Origin: Gemmatimonadota bacterium | Lineage (GTDB): Bacteria > Gemmatimonadota > Gemmatimonadetes > Longimicrobiales > Gaopeijiaceae | Assembly (NCBI GenBank): GCA_030428885.1 | Contig: JAUIEJ010000009.1 | Coordinates: 1 to 64,000, forward strand | DNA: 64,000 bases | Reading direction: 5' to 3' | Notes under the pieces: model-generated | Database searches by the model: none | Seen by the model: only the letters and a program-made list of their open reading frames with translations | What the model was told of the DNA's origin: nothing | Position numbers and translations under genes: made by a program | Shown here: one piece after another, positions 60,295-64,000 of the stretch | Position numbering within the stretch: the stretch's first letter is position 1 | Layout of the letters: the number at the start of each line of letters is the position of its first letter

Positions 60295-60722
60295 CGGTCG
60301 GTTCCGGTCGGTGCGCCGGACGTCACCGACGGTCCACCCGCGCCGTCGAACAGCCGGCCCCACGTATCGGTGACGGCCGTGTGCACGTCCCGCTCCCCCA
60401 GCCCGATCCGCCGGGCCTCCACGAGCAGCCGCTCGAGGTCGTCGTCGAGGAGCGCCCGCCTCTCGGCCGAGGTGGCCGGTCCCCAGTCGGCGACGACGGT
60501 ACCCACCCCGGGCTGGACGACCAGGAGTCCGGATTCCCGGAGCTCCGCCACCACCTTGTGGGCCGTGTTGGGATTGACCTTCAGCGCCTCGCTGAGGGTG
60601 CGGACGCTGGGGAACGGAGCACCGGGAAGGAGCTCGCCCGACACCACGGCGCGGGTGGCCGCGTAGACGATCTCCCGATACGGCGACTCACCGGGACGGA
60701 ATTCGACGTGAAAGGGAAGCAT
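60291..60722 (-). CDS. YtrA-type GntR-family repressor
   Basis: A 143-residue regulator. The GntR winged helix lies at residues about 10-75: GESPYREIVYAATRAVVSGE, FPSVRTLSEALKVNPNTAHK, VVAELRESGLLVVQPGVGTV. The C-terminal domain is short, which is the mark of the YtrA subfamily of GntR proteins that control ABC exporters. Its start codon touches the operator GGTGTA-N13-TACACC with no room for a Shine-Dalgarno site, so the mRNA may be leaderless. It probably represses its own operon until the envelope is stressed. Confidence 0.9.
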   Translation of the reverse strand: MLPFHVEFRPGESPYREIVYAATRAVVSGELLPGAPFPSVRTLSEALKVNPNTAHKVVAELRESGLLVVQPGVGTVVADWGPATSAERRALLDDDLERLLVEARRIGLGERDVHTAVTDTWGRLFDGAGGPSVTSGAPTGTDR

Positions 60723-60757
60723 GGTGTACTGTGCGTACTAGTACACCTGGATGTCAA
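60723..60757 (-). promoter_or_regulatory. YtrA-type operator and -35 element of the GntR-ABC operon
   Basis: GGTGTA (60723-60728), 13 bases, then TACACC (60742-60747) is a perfect inverted repeat with the spacing of the AGTGTA-N13-TACACT site described for Bacillus YtrA. A consensus TTGACA (minus strand, 60757-60752) lies just upstream. The operator ends at the start codon. A good -10 was not found, so the exact start is open. Confidence 0.7.
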
Positions 60758-60766
60758 CCTCTTCCT

Positions 60767-61108
60767 TCAGACCCACCCCTCCCACGCCTCCGGGGCGTGG
60801 CCCACCGAGAGCTCGTTGCCGTACCGCACCAGGGGCGTCCGCAGGATTCCCGGCTCCTCGGCCAGGATCTCGAGCCAGCGGGCGTCGCCGTAGTGGGCCT
60901 GCTGGAGTCCCAGATTCCGGAAGCGCTTCGCGTCGCGGTCGATGAGGGCGTCGGTGCCGAACTTCTGGATGAACCGGCGCAGCTCCCCTTTGGAGGCGGC
61001 CTTCTGCCGGAGGTCCACGAAGTGGATCTTCACGCGCCGTTCCTTGAAGAACCGCTCCGCCTTACGGGTGTCCCGACACCCTTTCGTACCGAAGATCTGG
61101 ACCTGCAC
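60767..61108 (-). CDS. ArsC/Spx-family thioredoxin-fold protein
   Basis: A 113-residue cytoplasmic protein of the arsenate reductase-like (ArsC/Spx/YffB) family. The sequence opens MQVQIFGTKGCRDTRKAERF, with the single nucleophilic Cys11 followed by the positively charged RDTRKAERFF helix, then VKIHFVDLRQKAASKGELRR and the closing GILRTPLVRYGNELSVGHAP. Only one Cys is seen, so this is the YffB/Spx-type rather than the classical thioredoxin-coupled arsenate reductase. No arsenic genes adjoin; it precedes the YajQ gene after nine bases in the minus direction. Activity is not certain. Confidence 0.85.
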   Translation of the reverse strand: MQVQIFGTKGCRDTRKAERFFKERRVKIHFVDLRQKAASKGELRRFIQKFGTDALIDRDAKRFRNLGLQQAHYGDARWLEILAEEPGILRTPLVRYGNELSVGHAPEAWEGWV

Positions 61109-61117
61109 GGCGACCCC

Positions 61118-61618
61118 TCAGCGGTAGTTGCCGAACTGGAGTTCCACCCCCCAGTCCCCCTTCTTCAGGAACTGGATGACCTCCTGGAGCGTGTCCCGCG
61201 ACGGGGCGCTGACCCGCAGTTCCTCGCCCTGGATGGCGACCTGCACCTTCTTGAAGCCCTCGTCCTTCACGGCCTTCACGATCTTCTTTCCCGTCTCCTG
61301 ATCGATGCCCTGCTTCAGGCCCACGGTCTGACGGGCCCGACCCAGGGTACCGGTCTCCACGTCGCCCTCGTCCAGGTTCTTCACCGGGACTCCACGGCGC
61401 ACCAGCTTCTCCCGCAGCACGCCCAGAAGCTGGCCCAGCCGGTACTCGTCGTCGGCCTCGAGCTTGATGGACGCCGACTTCCGATCGAACTCCAGGGTGC
61501 AGTCCGTGCCCTTGAAGTCGTAGCGGGTGGCGATCTCCTTGTGGGACTGGTTCACGGCGTTGTCGACCTCCTGGAGGTCCACGCCGGTGGAAACGTCGAA
61601 GGAATTCGTCTTGGCCAT
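61118..61618 (-). CDS. YajQ-family nucleotide-binding protein
   Basis: A 166-residue cytoplasmic protein of the YajQ/UPF0234 family, some members of which bind cyclic di-GMP and RNA. The duplicated ferredoxin-like fold is evident: NSFDVSTGVDLQEVDNAVNQ, SHKEIATRYDFKGTDCTLEF, LKQGIDQETGKKIVKAVKDE and GFKKVQVAIQGEELRVSAPS, RDTLQEVIQFLKKGD. Length and motifs are normal. It lies between the ArsC/Spx-like gene (nine bases) and the secreted protein gene (17 bases), so the four minus-strand genes 60767-63145 may form one operon. Confidence 0.95.
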   Translation of the reverse strand: MAKTNSFDVSTGVDLQEVDNAVNQSHKEIATRYDFKGTDCTLEFDRKSASIKLEADDEYRLGQLLGVLREKLVRRGVPVKNLDEGDVETGTLGRARQTVGLKQGIDQETGKKIVKAVKDEGFKKVQVAIQGEELRVSAPSRDTLQEVIQFLKKGDWGVELQFGNYR

Positions 61619-61635
61619 GCGTCACTGGATTGAGG

Positions 61636-62277
61636 TCAGGGGATCCCGTTCCCGGGCGCGGCCTGGGAAGGTAGCGTCCACGGGGCGGAGCCTCCACCGC
61701 CCCCGCCCGCCTCGAAGCTTTCCCGCAAGGCCTGGATCGCCGCCGACAGGTCGATGCACCACGCCTCGCCGCAGCGCCTCAGGGCGGTGACGTCGGGCAC
61801 GATCAGGGGATCGCCGTCGGTGGGGATGGCCACGGTGGCCTCCACCACCGCGCCGTCGTCGCTCACCGTGACCTCGTCCACGGTCCACTCGGCGCTGCGG
61901 ATCAGCTCCAGGGCCCCGGGCTGGCCGGCGAAGAGCCACCGCAGGTAGCCCCCCATGACCTCGGTGTCGTCGAGGGTCGGGAGACGGTCGGCCGCACCGA
62001 ACCACTCGGCCACGAGTTCGGGGCCCTCGGGGTGGGAGTCGAGGGACTCCACCAGGGTCCGGAAGGCCCCCAGGTCGTCGGGATGGACGAACGCGGCGGC
62101 ACCGGCCCAGTCCCGGGCGAAGAGAGCGGCCCGGTAGCGCTCCAGCACCGCCACCGGGGCCGCGACTGCGTCTTCGGAGATCCCCGCCGCCGGATCGGCC
62201 TGGCCCGCCACCGGCCCCGGCGCCAGAGCCACGCCCAGGGCGAGGACGACGACCCGCGCCGGGAAACGCCGCGGCAC
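61636..62277 (-). CDS. Secreted protein of NTF2/SnoaL-like appearance
   Basis: A 213-residue exported protein. The GTG at 62277 begins VPRRFPARVVVLALGVALAP, a good signal peptide, seven bases after the upstream stop codon; an alternative GTG at 62313 overlaps the upstream gene. The mature part contains VAVLERYRAALFARDWAGAA, a helix-rich start as in NTF2-like proteins, then strands WTVDEVTVSDDGAVVEATVA and a late Cys pair (RRCGEAWCID). No family is certain. It sits between the DUF6159 and YajQ genes. Confidence 0.62.
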   Translation of the reverse strand: MPRRFPARVVVLALGVALAPGPVAGQADPAAGISEDAVAAPVAVLERYRAALFARDWAGAAAFVHPDDLGAFRTLVESLDSHPEGPELVAEWFGAADRLPTLDDTEVMGGYLRWLFAGQPGALELIRSAEWTVDEVTVSDDGAVVEATVAIPTDGDPLIVPDVTALRRCGEAWCIDLSAAIQALRESFEAGGGGGGSAPWTLPSQAAPGNGIP

Positions 62278-62284
62278 GGGCGGC

Positions 62285-63145
62285 CTACCGGCGCCCGAAG
62301 CCCCGGGGCGCACGAAACGCTCCCGTGAGCATCTGGGCGTCGAAGCCCTCCACGTGGCCGCCGGTGGCGTGGCGGTAGAGGGCCGCCGTGTAGATGCCCT
62401 GGAGCGCCGAGGCCACGAGCCCCAGCACGACGTAGCCCATGACGCCCACGGCCACCACCGGGAGGATCACGGCGGGTCCGCCGCCGAACTGGGCCGCCAC
62501 GACGATCATGGCCACGAAGACCAGGGTCCACGACATGCCCATGAGGAAGAACGCCCACCCGATCCCGAAGCTCGCCACCATCTGCTCACCCCAGGTGCGC
62601 TTGAAGAGGGCGGCGCTCTCCTTCACGGCGTCGATGGGCCCGACGTCCTTGGACACCAGCACCGGCACGGCGAGGTATGTGGCCACGGTCCACCCCATAC
62701 CCACCAGGCCCACGACGAGCTTCCCGACGAAGCCCACCCGCTCCGAGATGGCCCGGAGCACCATGCCGACGGTGGCCGAAATGGCGGCGTAGCCCAGGAT
62801 CGAGCCGATCCGGTCCATGGCGATGCTCATGCCGTCGGACACCGTGGGATCACCCCCTTCGAGGCGGATCATGGCGGCCCCCACCAGGGCGGAGTTGAAG
62901 AAGAAGATCACGGTGTACTGGACCAGGTAGAACAGGAATCCCACCACGTAGCCCAGGTAGCCGCCGCCCTCTTCGGCGAAGATCTCCCACCCCCCCGTGA
63001 GGGCCATGGGCGCGATGAAGCTGACCGCCACGAGCACCGTCGCGATGCCCGACAGCAGGGGAAACACCAGCAGCTCCTTGTCGAGCTTCAGCACGTGGGC
63101 GCTGGCCTTCACGAGGGACCACGAATTGGAGAGGGAGCCGGCCAT
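62285..63145 (-). CDS. DUF6159 integral membrane protein
   Basis: A 286-residue polytopic inner-membrane protein. It opens with SWSLVKASAHVLKLDKELLVFPLLSG, the family hallmark, then about six helices (IATVLVAVSFIAPMALTGGW, YVVGFLFYLVQYTVIFFFNS, LVVGLVGMGWTVATYLAVPV, WAFFLMGMSWTLVFVAMIVV and VVAVGVMGYVVLGLVASAL). ATG 63145 has AAAGGTG nine bases upstream. Function unknown; the family is broadly conserved in bacteria. It leads the minus-strand gene group 60767-63145. Confidence 0.82.
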   Translation of the reverse strand: MAGSLSNSWSLVKASAHVLKLDKELLVFPLLSGIATVLVAVSFIAPMALTGGWEIFAEEGGGYLGYVVGFLFYLVQYTVIFFFNSALVGAAMIRLEGGDPTVSDGMSIAMDRIGSILGYAAISATVGMVLRAISERVGFVGKLVVGLVGMGWTVATYLAVPVLVSKDVGPIDAVKESAALFKRTWGEQMVASFGIGWAFFLMGMSWTLVFVAMIVVAAQFGGGPAVILPVVAVGVMGYVVLGLVASALQGIYTAALYRHATGGHVEGFDAQMLTGAFRAPRGFGRR

Positions 63146-63233
63146 GAACGCGCACCTTTCGGAAGGGGACGGGGACGGGTTCGTCCACTCCACTCTACGA
63201 ACCAACCCCTCGGTTCTTCAATGGGACTCCCCC

Positions 63234-63263
63234 TTGACCAACAATTAATACCCGGGTTTAATT
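63234..63263 (+). promoter_or_regulatory. Sigma-70 promoter with AT-rich dyad for the DUF2239 gene
   Basis: TTGACC (63234-63239), 17 bases, then TTTAAT (63257-63262), the best -10/-35 pair in the window. AATTAA (63243-63248) and TTAATT (63258-63263) form a perfect inverted repeat across the spacer and -10. Transcription would start near 63269. Confidence 0.65.
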
Positions 63264-63300
63264 CCAACCCTGCCGCCGAGCCCCCCTCCCCCACCCCGCC

Positions 63301-63927
63301 ATGCCCTCGTCTTCGCCCGTGCCCGGACCCTTCGTCGCCTTCCACGGCCACCGGCGCATCGCCGAGGGCGACCTGGAGCGCGTGGCCCTGGCCGTCTACG
63401 ACGCCACCCGGGGCGACGCCGCCCGGGTCCTGGCCTTCGACACCACCGACGGGCGTCAGGTGGACGTGGACCTCCGAGGGGATCGGGCGGGCGTGGGCCG
63501 GTGGGCCCGGGCGTGGCTCGCCCGGGAAGGCGCCGAGGGCCCATCGGCGCCCGCCGAGCCCCGCCGCGGCCGGGGGCGGCCCCGCCTGGGGGTGGTGTCC
63601 CGGGAAGTCACGCTCCTGCCCCGCCACTGGGCCTGGCTGGCCGCCCAGGGCGGCAACGTCTCGGCCACCCTCCGCCGCCTGGTGGACCAGGCCCGCCGGG
63701 CCGACGACGACCGGGCCCGGGTGCGGACGGCCCAGGACGCGGCGTTCCGATTCATGTCGGCGGTGGCCGGAGACCTTCCCCACTTCGAAGAGGCGGTCCG
63801 GGCCCTCTACGCCGGCGACGCCGCCGCATTCCGGACCCGCACCGGGGCCTGGCCCCCCGACGTGTCCGAGCTCGCCCGCACCCTGGCCGCTCCGGCCCTG
63901 ACCCCTCCCCCTTCGTCCGGGAGCTGA
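63301..63927 (+). CDS. DUF2239 family protein
   Basis: A 208-residue cytoplasmic protein. It begins PFVAFHGHRRIAEGDLERVA and contains the family core RGRGRPRLGVVSREVTLLPR, HWAWLAAQGGNVSATLRRLV and AAFRFMSAVAGDLPHFEEAV. The middle stretch RGRGRPRLG looks like an AT-hook-type basic linker, and the C-terminal helices recall ribbon-helix-helix or toxin-related modules, but no function is established. It has a strong promoter and is followed after three bases by a MATE-type transporter gene. Confidence 0.82.
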   Translation: MPSSSPVPGPFVAFHGHRRIAEGDLERVALAVYDATRGDAARVLAFDTTDGRQVDVDLRGDRAGVGRWARAWLAREGAEGPSAPAEPRRGRGRPRLGVVSREVTLLPRHWAWLAAQGGNVSATLRRLVDQARRADDDRARVRTAQDAAFRFMSAVAGDLPHFEEAVRALYAGDAAAFRTRTGAWPPDVSELARTLAAPALTPPPSSGS

Positions 63928-63930
63928 CCG

Positions 63931-64000
63931 GTGGAAGACCTCACCGAAGGCCCCATCCCCACCCACATGATCCGCATGGCCGTGCCCATCGCGGTGGGGA
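63931..64000 (+). CDS. MATE-family efflux transporter, 3' end outside window
   Basis: Only the first 23 codons are visible, from GTG 63931: VEDLTEGPIPTHMIRMAVPI then AVG. This is the standard start of MATE/DinF-type multidrug and toxin extrusion proteins (DLTEGPI...RLALPIAVG). It begins three bases after the DUF2239 stop, so the two are co-transcribed. Drug specificity and ion coupling cannot be judged. Confidence 0.72.
   Translation, partial: MEDLTEGPIPTHMIRMAVPIAVG

Overview
The window is a GC-rich (about 70 % by eye), densely coded stretch of chromosome from a Gram-negative bacterium. TonB-dependent receptors, a SusC/SusD pair, beta-barrel proteins and many lipobox signal peptides show an outer membrane. 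Very large ADOP-type FtsX permeases next to PadR regulators, many secreted propeller lipoproteins and a menaquinone pathway fit Gemmatimonadota (Acidobacteriota is the main alternative). This placement is inferred from gene content only. No rRNA, tRNA, transposase, integrase or cas gene was recognised. GTGA/ATGA four-base overlaps are frequent, so many operons look translationally coupled.

Layout: 1-827 holds the 5' part of an ABC-F ATPase gene. 890-8650 holds secreted and lipoprotein genes (BIG2/glycosidase-like, two NHL propellers, a serine hydrolase) plus a HupE/UreJ-like membrane protein. 8660-13109 is an AttEFGH-like export cassette (ATPase, FtsX permease, AttH/CrtC-like lipoprotein). 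13274-15591 is a TonB receptor broken by an internal deletion and frame change. 15766-18282 holds an ArsR-SRPBCC pair, greA and a small secreted protein. 18371-24097 is a PadR-ADOP-ADOP operon. 24291-28927 is a SusC-SusD-plug lipoprotein operon. 29154-34615 holds lipoproteins, a barrel-less plug protein overlapping an RnfD-like membrane protein, a propeller lipoprotein and a GH53 galactanase. 34729-37702 is a second ADOP-PadR unit. 37730-39348 is purEK. 39424-46105 holds a ferritin-like lipoprotein, a TerB-like/acyl-CoA oxidase fusion, two outer-membrane barrel proteins and tyrS.

46245-52752 carries menaquinone genes: menA-menE behind an SGNH-like gene on the plus strand, facing menF-menD on the minus strand. 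menB, menC and menH are not here. 52876-57465 has an orphan BlaI regulator and secreted proteins. 57502-57742 is a non-coding cluster of four related repeat units. 57809-60722 is a YtrA-type GntR-ABC-permease operon whose operator GGTGTA-N13-TACACC abuts the regulator start codon. 60767-64000 holds ArsC/Spx-like, YajQ, a DUF6159 membrane protein, a DUF2239 protein and the start of a MATE transporter.

The points most worth a second look are the YtrA-type operator, the tyrS upstream region with mutually exclusive pairings, the two barrel-less TonB-plug proteins, the internally deleted receptor, the intergenic repeat cluster, the RnfD-like/Sel1-like fusion and the TerB-like/acyl-CoA oxidase fusion. 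No single locus can be called a wholly new system from sequence alone.
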